Below, one piece after another: positions 1 through 8,604 of a stretch of DNA of 64,000 nt. This stretch comes from DATIYF01 sp035517775. Lineage in GTDB: Bacteria > Acidobacteriota > Terriglobia > Terriglobales > Acidobacteriaceae. Numbering within the stretch: the first letter of the stretch is position 1; each line of letters opens with the position of its first letter. A model generated the notes under the pieces. The model searched no databases and had not been told where the DNA came from. It was given only the letters and a program-made list of their open reading frames with translations. Location: positions 23,256 to 87,255 of the forward strand of contig DATIYF010000093.1 of assembly GCA_035517775.1 (NCBI GenBank). The letters run 5' to 3'. The position numbers and the translations under genes are program-made.

Positions 1-1
1 C

Positions 2-490
2 TCGACACCTGAGGAATTTTCAGCCGCCGTTGTTACCGTCAGTGACTCTTCCGCCCGCGGCGAACGAGAGGACCTCTCCGGTCCAGCCGTGGCGGAGGTT
101 CTGAGGCAGCACAAGTTTCTTGTGGTGGCCACGCAGCTTGTCGCTGACGAGGAACCGGCGGTCCGCCAGGCTCTGATCGCTCTCTGCGGCAGGGCGCGCT
201 TGGTGGTAAGCACGGGCGGAACCGGCATTGCGGCGCGAGACGTAACCCCAGAGGCGACGCGCCAGGTGTGCGAGCGCATGATCGAAGGCATCGCCGAGCG
301 CATGCGCGCTGAGGGCGCGAAGAAGACGCCTTTTGCCGCACTCAGCCGCGCCGTGTGCGGTAGTCGGGGAAAGTCGCTGATTCTGAACTTGCCCGGCAGC
401 CCCAGGGGAGCGGTGGAATCCCTGCAATCGGTCATCGAGTTGCTGCCGCATGCGTTGAAGCTGCTGGGCGGGGACACGAAGCACGCATGA
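2..490 (+). CDS. mogA: MogA/MoaB-type molybdenum cofactor protein, 5' partial
   Basis: Molybdopterin adenylyltransferase-type protein, which activates molybdopterin by adenylation before molybdate insertion in the cytoplasm. The frame is open at the window edge, so the N-terminus is missing; 162 residues are visible and probably only a few are lost, because the first visible strand (AAVVTVSDSSARGEREDLSG) is the usual beginning of the fold. The pterin-binding loop STGGTGIAARDVT and the late LPGSPRGAVESL segment are intact. MogA and MoaB share these motifs, so the choice between them is by family resemblance only. It ends with TGA and is followed by about 90 bp without a gene. Confidence 0.85.
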   Translation, partial: STPEEFSAAVVTVSDSSARGEREDLSGPAVAEVLRQHKFLVVATQLVADEEPAVRQALIALCGRARLVVSTGGTGIAARDVTPEATRQVCERMIEGIAERMRAEGAKKTPFAALSRAVCGSRGKSLILNLPGSPRGAVESLQSVIELLPHALKLLGGDTKHA

Positions 491-581
491 CCCTCTCCGG
501 CAGACCTACGCTTTCGGGCTTTTCCCTGGAGTTCTTTTCGGCCCCGGCGGCCAGCTTCCCCCGCACTGCTAAACTGGCCTC

Positions 582-1223
582 TTGAAGACGCTCAAGCACA
601 TCCTCTCGCGCTATACCGCTTTTCTGTGGGCGCTGCTCAAGCCGCTGGGGGCGTGGGGCGTGTTCGTGATCGCCGGCGCCGACGCCGCGGCCGTCGGCCT
701 GCCCATGGACGCGGTCGTAGCCGGCTATGTCTATCAGAATCGCGCGCGCTTTCTGTTATATGTGCTGATGGCCTCGGCCGGCTCGACTCTTGGAAGCATC
801 GTGCTGTATTTGATCGGCTACACCGGGGGCGAGGCACTGCTGCGCAAGCGCATGACGCCGGAAAAGTTCGAGAAGCTGCACCGGACCTTCGAGAAGCATC
901 CTTTCCTGGGCCTGATGTTTCCCGCCATGTTGCCGCCGCCAACGCCCTTCAAGCTGTTTGCGCTGACGGCAGCGGTCTCCGAGATGCGGTTCGCCCATTA
1001 TCTGCTGGCAATTTTCAGCGGAAGGTTCGTGCGGTTTCTTGCGCTCGCGCTGCTAACCCTCAAGTTCGGGCCGCAGTTCGTGCAGATCTCGGGCGATCTC
1101 TTTAGCCGGCACTTTTTGGCGGTTGCTGCGCTTGTGGGCGCCGCGGCGGTAGGGTGGCTGGTGATTCGAAGAAAGCGGAAGCCGCCCGCGGTCTCAATGG
1201 AAGCCAGCAAGGACAAAGATTGA
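582..1223 (+). CDS. DedA/VTT-family membrane protein
   Basis: Integral membrane protein of 213 residues with several hydrophobic segments, resembling the VTT (SNARE-associated/DedA/YqaA) family, whose better-known members move lipids or support membrane homeostasis. Visible are a glycine-rich membrane hairpin near residues 60-85 (GSTLGSIVLYLIGYTGGEAL), the central HPFLGLMFPAMLPPPTPFK re-entrant-like segment near 110-125, and a GRFVRF motif near 148, followed by a C-terminal helix and a Lys/Arg-rich tail. The start is a TTG with no clear Shine-Dalgarno site; no better in-frame start lies nearby, so the N-terminus is uncertain. Substrate unknown. Confidence 0.7.
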   Translation: MKTLKHILSRYTAFLWALLKPLGAWGVFVIAGADAAAVGLPMDAVVAGYVYQNRARFLLYVLMASAGSTLGSIVLYLIGYTGGEALLRKRMTPEKFEKLHRTFEKHPFLGLMFPAMLPPPTPFKLFALTAAVSEMRFAHYLLAIFSGRFVRFLALALLTLKFGPQFVQISGDLFSRHFLAVAALVGAAAVGWLVIRRKRKPPAVSMEASKDKD

Positions 1224-1246
1224 CAGCGGGCGTTACCTGGCGCCTT

Positions 1247-1777
1247 TCAGGCGGCGGCCGTCGGGCCGGCTTCCCGGTTCAGCATTCCCGCCAGCGAGTG
1301 CAATGCTACCGGCGTAGCGAACATTGCGATGGCGAACAGCAGGTCGCCTTCGAGCGTGTGGCGGAAGAAGGGTACCGCCGCTTCATAGCAGGTCACCAGG
1401 CCCGTCCAGTTCATGGGATACATAGTGCCCGCCAGCCAGACCGTGAAGTTGCTGACCAGGAAAAACGAAACTGAGCTGGCCAACGCGGCCCCGATGATCG
1501 GCAGCGGCTTCTCATGACCTCGCAGCCGCGTGCCCAGCCACAGGATCGCGGCATACCACACCCAAACGACTAACTGATCGGCGGTGAAAGGATAGTTGTA
1601 GACAAACCTATTGAGGGCCAGGTCCGAAGCGGCCAGCAAGACGAAGGGGAGCCACATCTGCCGGCGCGAGCCGCGAGCGCCGAAAAACAGCAGCGACGCC
1701 GCTACCGGCGTGAACTGCCAGGGATGCGGCAGGAAGCGAATCGCCACCGCGAAGAGCACGAAGAAGTATGCCAGCAT
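1247..1777 (-). CDS. Small integral membrane protein (DUF6580-like)
   Basis: Predicted polytopic membrane protein of 176 residues with about five hydrophobic segments and little soluble sequence. The chosen ATG (MLAYFFVLFAVAIRFLPHPW) is preceded by GAGGTGACC, a good ribosome-binding site; an upstream start would add 15 residues without one. The FLPHPWQFTPVAA beginning and internal motifs resemble the DUF6580 group of small membrane proteins, some of which sit near transport systems, but no function is established. It is convergent with the upstream plus-strand gene, 23 bp away. I cannot name a substrate. Confidence 0.65.
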   Translation of the reverse strand: MLAYFFVLFAVAIRFLPHPWQFTPVAASLLFFGARGSRRQMWLPFVLLAASDLALNRFVYNYPFTADQLVVWVWYAAILWLGTRLRGHEKPLPIIGAALASSVSFFLVSNFTVWLAGTMYPMNWTGLVTCYEAAVPFFRHTLEGDLLFAIAMFATPVALHSLAGMLNREAGPTAAA

Positions 1778-1857
1778 GGTCACCTCAAAGCTGCGAATAA
1801 AGATTGTGGCGCGGCCGAGCAAGCTACGTCAAGGCAGCGTGATTCATGGCCGGGCGA

Positions 1858-2910
1858 TTAAGGGTCGGCCTCCTCGGGGGTATGCCTTCCGCCGGGGCCG
1901 AATGTTTCTCCCGTAACCTTCAAATTCTTATCCAGCTCAACCGCGGCTCCCAAGGGCGCGCGGCCGGCACGCCCTGGATACGCATAACGCAAGTCCTGGA
2001 AGTAAACCACGTATCCCGAGTCTGGCGGCTCGAGTTGCTCGCTCTGCACCAGAGGATATTTCGCCCAATCCAGGTACACGCGGCCGAGATAGGATTTCTT
2101 GGCCGCCAGCGTGACCGCCGTTTCCTCCGGCTTGTAGTAAATTCTCATCCCGCCATCGGGATCCACGTCGGGTACCGAAGAATCCACCATCATGGTGGCG
2201 AAAAAGTCTTTGGTCTCCGCCACGCCGTACCAGCGAAAGACATTCCACCAATAGGGATAAGCCGAAACGCGAATAGGGTCGGCCCCGCGATACAGCCGCG
2301 CCTCCATGGCGCTCACCGCGCGGCGGTGCTCAAAGTCGCGAACGCCCCAAAGGGCCACGACTCCGGCCAGCGCAAGAATCGCGGCCAACCTCCCGCGCGG
2401 TCCTTTTTTCCGCGCTCCGATCTCTTCATTGACAAGAGCGAAAAGCGAAGGCAACACCAGGCCTGCCACAAGGAGGATCAGCATGACCGGCTCAATGATG
2501 AAAACAATGTCCCACGAGTACCAGCGTTCGGAAAACGGCCAGAACGGCCGAACACCGTAATTGTTGGTGAAATCGAGCAGGATATGGCTCAATCCGGCGA
2601 TATAAGCGAAAAGAAACAGCAGTCCCCATCGCGGCGGCGGGTTCGGGTCTTTGACCTTGCGCCCGCGCAGCACCCAGACCAGGTACATGAACCCGACCAC
2701 AAAGCCGGCCACCAGCACCAGCCCGAGGAAGGAATGGGTGAAGCCGCGGTGATGGGCAAAGCCGAAGACCGGCCCGCGCAGCCGGCCGAGAATGTCGAGG
2801 TCGGGGGCCTCGGCAGCCAGGGTCATCGTGGCCGTAGCCAGCGCGGTTTTGCGGTTGAAGCCGGATCGTCCCAGGCAGGCGCCGGTCAGAAAGTGGGTGA
2901 CGGGTTCCAA
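1858..2910 (-). CDS. YdjM-type membrane-bound metal-dependent hydrolase
   Basis: Inner-membrane protein of 350 residues of the YdjM / DUF457 family, usually annotated as metal-dependent hydrolase. The N-terminus shows the family's His- and Asp-containing motifs (EPVTHFLTGACLGR near residues 2-15, APDLDILG near 35, and AHHRGFTHSFLGL near 50-63), which are the proposed metal ligands; several transmembrane segments follow, then a soluble C-terminal domain of about 170 residues. The start is a TTG without a strong ribosome-binding site, but the first family motif begins at residue 2, so little can be missing. The substrate is not known. Confidence 0.75.
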   Translation of the reverse strand: MEPVTHFLTGACLGRSGFNRKTALATATMTLAAEAPDLDILGRLRGPVFGFAHHRGFTHSFLGLVLVAGFVVGFMYLVWVLRGRKVKDPNPPPRWGLLFLFAYIAGLSHILLDFTNNYGVRPFWPFSERWYSWDIVFIIEPVMLILLVAGLVLPSLFALVNEEIGARKKGPRGRLAAILALAGVVALWGVRDFEHRRAVSAMEARLYRGADPIRVSAYPYWWNVFRWYGVAETKDFFATMMVDSSVPDVDPDGGMRIYYKPEETAVTLAAKKSYLGRVYLDWAKYPLVQSEQLEPPDSGYVVYFQDLRYAYPGRAGRAPLGAAVELDKNLKVTGETFGPGGRHTPEEADP

Positions 2911-2974
2911 GGCGTGCGGAGTGTGGTCGCGTTCTTAGTTTATCGCAGGCCTTACTGAAGAGGTTGCTTGCAGC

Positions 2975-3931
2975 TCACGAGCTTCCGATCAGCACGCCGG
3001 CGGCAAACACCAGCACACCGCCCAGCCCCACCTGCAATGCAGCCGAAAACGTCGGAGTATCCATGTAGGTGTGGCGAATCCAGGTGATGATGGCAAGCTC
3101 CATCAGGACCACGAAGAATGCGATCGTCATGGCCAGGCGGAAGCCGGGAATCAGAAACGGCAGGGTGTGGCCGATTCCGCCCAGAGCGGTCATGGCGCCA
3201 CAGATCACGCCCCGCACCCAGGGATGGCCGCGGCCGGTGAGGCTGCCATCATCGGAGAGGGCCTCGGCGAAGCCCATGCTGATGCCGGCCCCGATGGAAG
3301 CGGCCAGGCCGACCAGGAAAGCATCCCAGCTGTCGCGGGTGGCGAAGGCGGCGGCGAAAACCGGGGCCAGGGTTGAGACTGAGCCATCCATCAGCCCGGC
3401 CAGGCCCGGCTGCACGATCTGCAGGACGAACAGCCGGCGCTGGGCGCGCTCTTCATCCTGCTGCGCCCCCGGGCCCAGCTCTTCCTGTTTCAATTCTTGC
3501 GCCCGACTTTCGTGGCTGCGCTCCACCTGGGCCAGATCATCAAGCAATTGCCGGACCCCGGCATCGTGGGCGCGCGCCGCCGCCTTCTCGTAGAACCGGC
3601 GGGTTTCCACCTCCATGGCGCTCGACTGCTTTCGCAGAGCTTCCAGGCGCAAAGGTTGCGCCAGCCAGACCGGATTGCGCTGCACGAAGCCTTTGACGTC
3701 CTGGCGGCGGATGAGAGGAATGTGCTCGCCGAACTTCTGCCGGTAGAGCTCGATAAGGCGGCGGCGGTGGCTGGATTCCTCCTGCCGCATGCCATCAAAA
3801 ACGCCGGCCGAAGCGGGGAAGTTCTGGCGCAAGCCTTCGGCGTAGTCGGCGTACACGCGCTCGTCTTCTTCTTCGAGGGAAATCGCTAAGGCGAGAATTT
3901 CGCGTTCGGTAAGCTGGTCGAAGTTTTTCAT
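2975..3931 (-). CDS. mbfA: MbfA-like ferritin/VIT1 iron-efflux protein
   Basis: Two-domain protein of 318 residues. Residues 1-150 form a ferritin-like diiron domain with carboxylate/His motifs (EEEDERVYADYAE, MRQEESSHRRRL, then VETRRFYEKAAAR and VERSHESRAQELK). Residues 160-318 form a VIT1/CCC1-type membrane domain (PGLAGLMDGSVSTLAPVFAA, followed by AASIGAGISMGFAEALSDDG). This is the architecture of the membrane-bound ferritin MbfA, which exports iron and protects against iron and peroxide stress. The start at MKNFDQLTEREIL is chosen because the longer frame upstream has no homologous-looking sequence. Whether the local gene is Irr/Fur controlled cannot be read here. Confidence 0.85.
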   Translation of the reverse strand: MKNFDQLTEREILALAISLEEEDERVYADYAEGLRQNFPASAGVFDGMRQEESSHRRRLIELYRQKFGEHIPLIRRQDVKGFVQRNPVWLAQPLRLEALRKQSSAMEVETRRFYEKAAARAHDAGVRQLLDDLAQVERSHESRAQELKQEELGPGAQQDEERAQRRLFVLQIVQPGLAGLMDGSVSTLAPVFAAAFATRDSWDAFLVGLAASIGAGISMGFAEALSDDGSLTGRGHPWVRGVICGAMTALGGIGHTLPFLIPGFRLAMTIAFFVVLMELAIITWIRHTYMDTPTFSAALQVGLGGVLVFAAGVLIGSS

Positions 3932-3966
3932 GATGACCAGAGTGTATGAGAAATGAGCAGTAAGTG

Positions 3967-4920
3967 TCAGCGCTGGCTTGGGGAGAGAATGGTCAGCGCA
4001 TCGGGCACAACGCTGATTTCGGCGGGCAACTTGCCCAGAAACTCGCCATCGGCTTCCACGTAAATCGGTACGGCGCGCTTCCCCGGGCGCGGCGCCAGCA
4101 CGCGGCACTCTGCGCCCCGCGAATAAGCCAGCTTTACGCCGCCCGTGCGCCAGGGAAGGCCCAGCAGTCCCCGCAGAACGTAGAGCAGATAGCGAAAGCG
4201 GCTGCGCGTCCTGAAGAGCACAAGCCGCAAATCTGGGCGGTCAAGCGACGCGCCCGGAGCCAGTACCCGCAGCACGCCTCCGAAGTTCCGGATGCGCACG
4301 GCCAACAGTTCGGTGACTTGCATGCAGCAGACCTCGCCCCGCTCGCCTTGAAACTGCACCGTGAAGCGCCGCATGCGATGAGTAAGCCACAGCCATGCAG
4401 CGTGCAGGTAATAAGCCATGATTCCCAGGCGAAGCTTGGCCGCGGAATCCAGCTCGTGGAAAAGATATGCGTCCACACCCACGCCGGCGGTCACGCCGAA
4501 GTAGCGCGAAGCCTGGCCATCCTGAAAATCCTGAAAGGTGATCTTTCCCACCGCAATCCGCCGCGGCTGCGCCGTGAGGGCCGCCCGGGCCGCGGCCACC
4601 GGCGACAACGGCAGGCCGAGATCATGCGCCAAAGCGTTGGCCGTGCCCATGGGGATGATGCCCAGCGCCGCTTCCGTTCCCACCAGGCCTTGAATGACGT
4701 CATGCACCGTGCCATCGCCCCCGCAGGCGAAGACCGTATCGGATCCCCCCGCAACGGCATGACGTGCCTGCTCAGAGGCATCGGCGGCGGCCTGCGTCGG
4801 TGCAGCGGTAACGTGAAGGCCAGCTTCGCGCAGCACCGCTACCACCGCCCGCATATCTGCCAGGCGTTCTTCACGCCGCTGGCCGGAAAGCGGGTTGTAC
4901 AAGAGGGTGACCTTGCGCAT
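3967..4920 (-). CDS. Diacylglycerol kinase-family lipid kinase
   Basis: Protein of 317 residues with the DAGK catalytic fold. It opens with MRKVTLLYNPLSG, the nucleotide-binding start typical of YegS/DgkB/BmrU-like kinases; the core GGDGTVHDVIQGL motif and the downstream IPMGTANALAHDLGLP are intact. Such enzymes phosphorylate diacylglycerol, sphingoid or related lipids at the cytoplasmic face. The start is placed at the ATG immediately before the first conserved strand; a longer in-frame extension upstream looks non-coding. It ends 36 bp from the start of the MbfA-like gene on the same strand, so the two may be cotranscribed. The exact lipid substrate is unknown. Confidence 0.85.
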   Translation of the reverse strand: MRKVTLLYNPLSGQRREERLADMRAVVAVLREAGLHVTAAPTQAAADASEQARHAVAGGSDTVFACGGDGTVHDVIQGLVGTEAALGIIPMGTANALAHDLGLPLSPVAAARAALTAQPRRIAVGKITFQDFQDGQASRYFGVTAGVGVDAYLFHELDSAAKLRLGIMAYYLHAAWLWLTHRMRRFTVQFQGERGEVCCMQVTELLAVRIRNFGGVLRVLAPGASLDRPDLRLVLFRTRSRFRYLLYVLRGLLGLPWRTGGVKLAYSRGAECRVLAPRPGKRAVPIYVEADGEFLGKLPAEISVVPDALTILSPSQR

Positions 4921-5105
4921 GGGCGTGAGCACTGGCAGATGGCGACCGGGGCCGATCTCAGAGCCGGGAGGGACAACCTCCCAGCGAGGGCCGCCAAGTA
5001 TACGCGGTGTGTGGAGCAGAAGCAACGGCCTGCATTGCGCCGTTTTGGCCTCTTCCTCTAAGCTAGGGCCGGCCTTAGGACCGCAGTCTCTTCGGGGAGG
5101 ACTTT

Positions 5106-6749
5106 ATGGGCCGCCTGACTTCTTTTCTGTGGATTCTTCTGGTTTGCCTGCCCGCGATTGCACAGGCGCCCATGGCGCACGAGCCCTCCGCGCCCGCGAC
5201 CTTGATGCCGGGCCTGGGCGACCTGCACCACCCAGTCTCAACGGCCAACGCGGAGGCGCAGCAGTTCTTCGACCAGGGATTGCGGTTGATTTATGCCTTC
5301 AACCACGAGGAGGCGGCCCGCTCTTTTCAGCGCGCGGCGGAACTTGATCCCGGGCTGGCCATGGCGTATTGGGGCGTGGCCGAGGCCATCGGGCCGAATT
5401 ACAACGATCCCGCAAGCGCCGGCCGGTTCAAGCTGGCGCATGAGGCGATTCAGAAGGCAGTAGATCTTTCCAGTGGCGCGTCACCCAGCGAGAAGGCCTA
5501 CATCGCGGCGATGGCCAGGCGCTTTCCCGCCGACCCGAATGCCGATTTCCGCAAGGCCGCCGAGGAGTATCACGATGCCATGCGGGAAGTGATGCGGCAG
5601 TTTCCCGACGACCCCGACGCAGCGACATTGTTCGCTGAATCCGGCATGGACCTGCATCCCTGGGACTTGTGGAACCAGGATGGAACTCCGCAGCCGTGGA
5701 CGCCGGAGATCGTTTCCACGCTGGAGTCGGTGATTGGCCGCTACCCCAATCACCTGGGCGCGGTGCATTACTACATTCATGCAGTCGAGGCCTCGCCTGC
5801 GCCGTGGAGAGCCCTCTCAGCGGCCGACCGGCTGCCATCGCTCGCCCCGGCGGCCGGGCACATCGTGCACATGCCCGCACACATTTACATCCGAACGGGT
5901 GATTATCTGGGCGCGGTCAACACCAACGAGAAAGCCGCGGCGGCGGATGAAGCCTACATCAAGTCGAGCGGGGCGCAGGGCATGTATCCCATGATGTACT
6001 ACTCGCACAACCTGCACTTCATCGCCGTCTGCGGCGGCATGGATGGCGACTACGCCCGCGCGAAAGATGCCGCCCGGCGGCTGGCGGCCAATGTGACTCC
6101 GCATCTGAAAGAAGTGCCCATGCTCGAAGCCTTCATGACCATTCCCATCGAAGTGGATATCCGCTTTCATCGCTGGAATGATCTGCTGGGCATGCCACAG
6201 CCCGATGCGGCCATGCCGGTTTCTACCTTCTTCTGGCATTTCGGGCGGGGCATGGCTTTTGCCGGCACCGGGAAGATTGTGGAGGCGGAGGCGGAATATA
6301 AGATCGTTTCTGAAACCGAGAGCAAGACCCCGGCCGATCTTCTATTTGCCCCGCCTGTCGCCAACAAGACGAAAGACATCTTCAAGATTGCGGAAGATAT
6401 GCTCGCCGCCAAGATTGCTTTGGCGCAGAGCAATTCTGCCCAGGCCATTGCCTTGCTCACCAGCGCGGTCAGCGTTCAGGACACGTTGAAGTACAACGAG
6501 CCGCCTGACTGGCCGTTCCCTGCGCGCGAGGCGCTGGGGGCGATGCTGCTCATGAAGGGCGACGCAGCTGCGGCGGAAAAAGTGTTTCGCGAAGACCTCG
6601 ACCGCAACCCGCGCAACCCGCGCTCGCTGTTCGGGCTGGAAGAGGCACTCAAAGCCCAGGGCCGCAATTACGACGCCGGCTTTGTGGATAGCGCATTTCA
6701 TAGCGCATGGCGCGGAAATGCGACGCTGAAGCTGGAGGATTTGGTGTGA
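5106..6749 (+). CDS. Secreted tetratricopeptide-repeat protein
   Basis: Exported protein of 547 residues. The N-terminus is a typical signal peptide (MGRLTSFLWILLVCLPAIAQ) with a likely cleavage after AIAQA. A TPR-like segment at residues 45-80 (NAEAQQFFDQGLRLIYAF, then EEAARSFQRAAELDPGLA) is followed by a long helical repeat region and another TPR pair near the C-terminus (AAEKVFREDLDRNPRNPRS). The start is supported by GGGGAGGA upstream. No enzyme motif is visible; TPR proteins of this kind usually act as scaffolds at the periplasmic face. Divergent from the lipid kinase gene with 185 bp between them. Confidence 0.75.
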   Translation: MGRLTSFLWILLVCLPAIAQAPMAHEPSAPATLMPGLGDLHHPVSTANAEAQQFFDQGLRLIYAFNHEEAARSFQRAAELDPGLAMAYWGVAEAIGPNYNDPASAGRFKLAHEAIQKAVDLSSGASPSEKAYIAAMARRFPADPNADFRKAAEEYHDAMREVMRQFPDDPDAATLFAESGMDLHPWDLWNQDGTPQPWTPEIVSTLESVIGRYPNHLGAVHYYIHAVEASPAPWRALSAADRLPSLAPAAGHIVHMPAHIYIRTGDYLGAVNTNEKAAAADEAYIKSSGAQGMYPMMYYSHNLHFIAVCGGMDGDYARAKDAARRLAANVTPHLKEVPMLEAFMTIPIEVDIRFHRWNDLLGMPQPDAAMPVSTFFWHFGRGMAFAGTGKIVEAEAEYKIVSETESKTPADLLFAPPVANKTKDIFKIAEDMLAAKIALAQSNSAQAIALLTSAVSVQDTLKYNEPPDWPFPAREALGAMLLMKGDAAAAEKVFREDLDRNPRNPRSLFGLEEALKAQGRNYDAGFVDSAFHSAWRGNATLKLEDLV

Positions 6750-6764
6750 GGTTCTTCTTGGATC

Positions 6765-6869
6765 GTGGGAGAACGGGGCTTTGCCCCGTTCAAGCGGTCC
6801 GTAGGGCCGCAACAAATCACCGTCGAGCTTGGCTCGACCCGGCGGGGCACAGCCCCGCCGCCACACAAG
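6765..6869. repeat. Three-hairpin palindromic repeat, copy 1
   Basis: Three strong hairpins lie in a row: AACGGGGC-ttt-GCCCCGTT at 6772-6790, GTCGAGC-ttg-GCTCGAC at 6822-6838 and GGCGGGGC-aca-GCCCCGCC at 6841-6859. The ends GTGG (6765) and CCAC (6861) can pair, closing the set. A second copy with the same order of hairpins is at 43687-43783. This copy lies between two convergent genes, where it could also stop transcription, though no T-run follows. Confidence 0.8.
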
Positions 6870-6877
6870 AATTCTGG

Positions 6878-8089
6878 CTACTTGGCCGCTGGCATTGGCT
6901 TGCGCAGGCGCGCCACCACATCCAGCACGCGCTGGGCAACTTCCCACTTGGTGGTCTCGGGAACTTCGATGACCTCGTGCTGAGTGATGATGGTCACCGC
7001 GTTGCGATCGGAATCGAAGCCCACGCCCTCGCGGGAAACGTCATTGACCACAATGGCGTCGAGCGATTTTGCAGCCAGCTTCTTGCGGGCATTCTCCAGG
7101 GCATTTTCCGTTTCGGCGGCGAAGCCGACCATCACTTGCCCGCGCCTGTTGCGGACCAGCTCAGCCAAAATATCGGGCGTTGCTTCAAGCTCGAGAGAAG
7201 TTGGCCCGCCGCGCTTGATTTTTTGCAGAGCCGCGGACTTGGGGCGATAGTCCGCAACCGCGGCCGTCTTGATGACCGCCGTAGCCCGGGGCAGCAGGTT
7301 CAACGCCGCCTGGCGCATCTCTTCCGCCGAGTCAACCCACATGACCTCGGCCCCGCCCGGGGGTTTGAGCGCCGTCGGCCCGCTGACCAGCAGCACGCGA
7401 GCGCCGCGGCGCAGCGCAGCTTCGGCGAGCGCATAGCCCATGCGGCCGCTGGAACGGTTGGTGAGGTAGCGAACCGGGTCAATCTTTTCCCGCGTGGGGC
7501 CGGCAGTGATAAGCACGGTTTCACCGGCCAGATCCTGCGACGCGCCCAACGCCTCCATGACCGCGGCAACGATCACTTCGTTTTCCGCCAGGCGTCCCGG
7601 GCCGGTCATGCCACAGGCCAGGTAGCCCTCGCCCGGTTCCACGATCTTGACTCCGCGCTTACGGAGGATTTCAAGATTCGCCTGAGTAGCCGGATGTTCC
7701 CACATATTGACGTTCATGGCGGGCGCAACGACAACCGGCGCGGTCGTCGCAAGGTAGAGGGTGCTCAGAAAATCGTTGGCCATGCCCTGGGCAAATTTGG
7801 CCAGAACGTCCGCGGTCGCGGGCGCGACCAGCAATGCGTCTATGGCCTGGGCAACTGCAATGTGCTCGATGGCAGATTCAATGTTGGCAGATTCGCCGGA
7901 AGGACCCGCGAACATTTCGGTGATGACTTTTTCCCCGGAGAGGGCGGCGAAGGTGAGGGGTTGGATGAATTCCCGCGCGGCCCGGGTCATGATGACCTGA
8001 ACCTTAATGCCGCGCTCCTGCAAAAGGCGAACGATCTCGGCCGCTTTGTAGGCTGCAATGCCGCCGCTTACGCCGAGTCCGACCTTCAT
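6878..8089 (-). CDS. coaBC: Coenzyme A biosynthesis bifunctional protein CoaBC
   Basis: Bifunctional enzyme of 403 residues for two steps of coenzyme A synthesis: ligation of cysteine to 4'-phosphopantothenate (CoaB) and decarboxylation of the product (CoaC). The N-terminal flavoprotein half shows GVSGGIAAYKAAEIVR, the catalytic-His segment ESAIEHIAVAQ and the substrate clamp APAMNVNMWEHP with the conserved GYLACGMTGPGR. The C-terminal ligase half shows ITAGPTREKIDPVRYLTNRS and AAVADYRPK. It is the last gene of the minus-strand run containing yicC, gmk and rpoZ, an order widely conserved in bacteria. Length is normal for the family. Confidence 0.95.
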   Translation of the reverse strand: MKVGLGVSGGIAAYKAAEIVRLLQERGIKVQVIMTRAAREFIQPLTFAALSGEKVITEMFAGPSGESANIESAIEHIAVAQAIDALLVAPATADVLAKFAQGMANDFLSTLYLATTAPVVVAPAMNVNMWEHPATQANLEILRKRGVKIVEPGEGYLACGMTGPGRLAENEVIVAAVMEALGASQDLAGETVLITAGPTREKIDPVRYLTNRSSGRMGYALAEAALRRGARVLLVSGPTALKPPGGAEVMWVDSAEEMRQAALNLLPRATAVIKTAAVADYRPKSAALQKIKRGGPTSLELEATPDILAELVRNRRGQVMVGFAAETENALENARKKLAAKSLDAIVVNDVSREGVGFDSDRNAVTIITQHEVIEVPETTKWEVAQRVLDVVARLRKPMPAAK

Positions 8090-8187
8090 AGGAATTTACC
8101 AATCACCGATTTACCCATTGGATGAGGGCACAGCACAATCGGATCTTTTGCAATCGCGACAATGGGCAAGCGCAATCAGGCAATGCT

Positions 8188-8424
8188 CTACTCCTGTCCC
8201 GCAGCCTTATCCAGCATCTCGCCCGCGGCCTCGGCGGGGGGCTTGGGCACTTCGGGAATCATCCACTTCACCTTCCCGGCCTTGATTTCATCCTGCGCAA
8301 TGCGGCACGGTTTGCGCGAGTGGGTTTCGATCACGGGAGGCGCGCCACCCTGCAGTTGCCGTGCCCGCCGCGCCGCCACCAGGATGTAGCGGTAATTGCT
8401 GTCGAACCCGTCCATCAACTTCAT
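8188..8424 (-). CDS. rpoZ: RNA polymerase omega subunit
   Basis: Small subunit of RNA polymerase (78 residues) that helps fold and hold the beta' subunit. The motif DSNYRYILVAARRARQLQ near residues 8-25 is the characteristic first helices of omega. The ATG is preceded by AGGGAGA, a good ribosome-binding site. It lies between gmk and coaBC, its usual place. The C-terminal third (PEVPKPPAEAAGEMLDK) is less conserved. Confidence 0.93.
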   Translation of the reverse strand: MKLMDGFDSNYRYILVAARRARQLQGGAPPVIETHSRKPCRIAQDEIKAGKVKWMIPEVPKPPAEAAGEMLDKAAGQE

Positions 8425-8604
8425 GATTTTCTCCCTTGTCCCCGGAGCGCTCGCGGCCGCCCTGGAGCGCGTGCTGGATGCGGCCGCCGACCAATGGATC
8501 GTTAAATCTTAACTCACTTCGCCCGGTTGCGTGGGCCGACAGGGCAGCCTTCTCTTTTTTTGAAAACGGGTGGTTTTTGTTTCTCTCCCCACTTTTTTTG
8601 TCCT

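Noticed and set aside
6765..6869. The three-hairpin element as a CRISPR or a transposon end
   Set aside because: There are no regular spacers, no transposase nearby and no target duplication that I can see.
8560..8600. T-rich stretch between rpoZ and gmk as an intrinsic terminator
   Set aside because: No stable hairpin sits before the T-run on the coding strand, and the genes are in a conserved operon.
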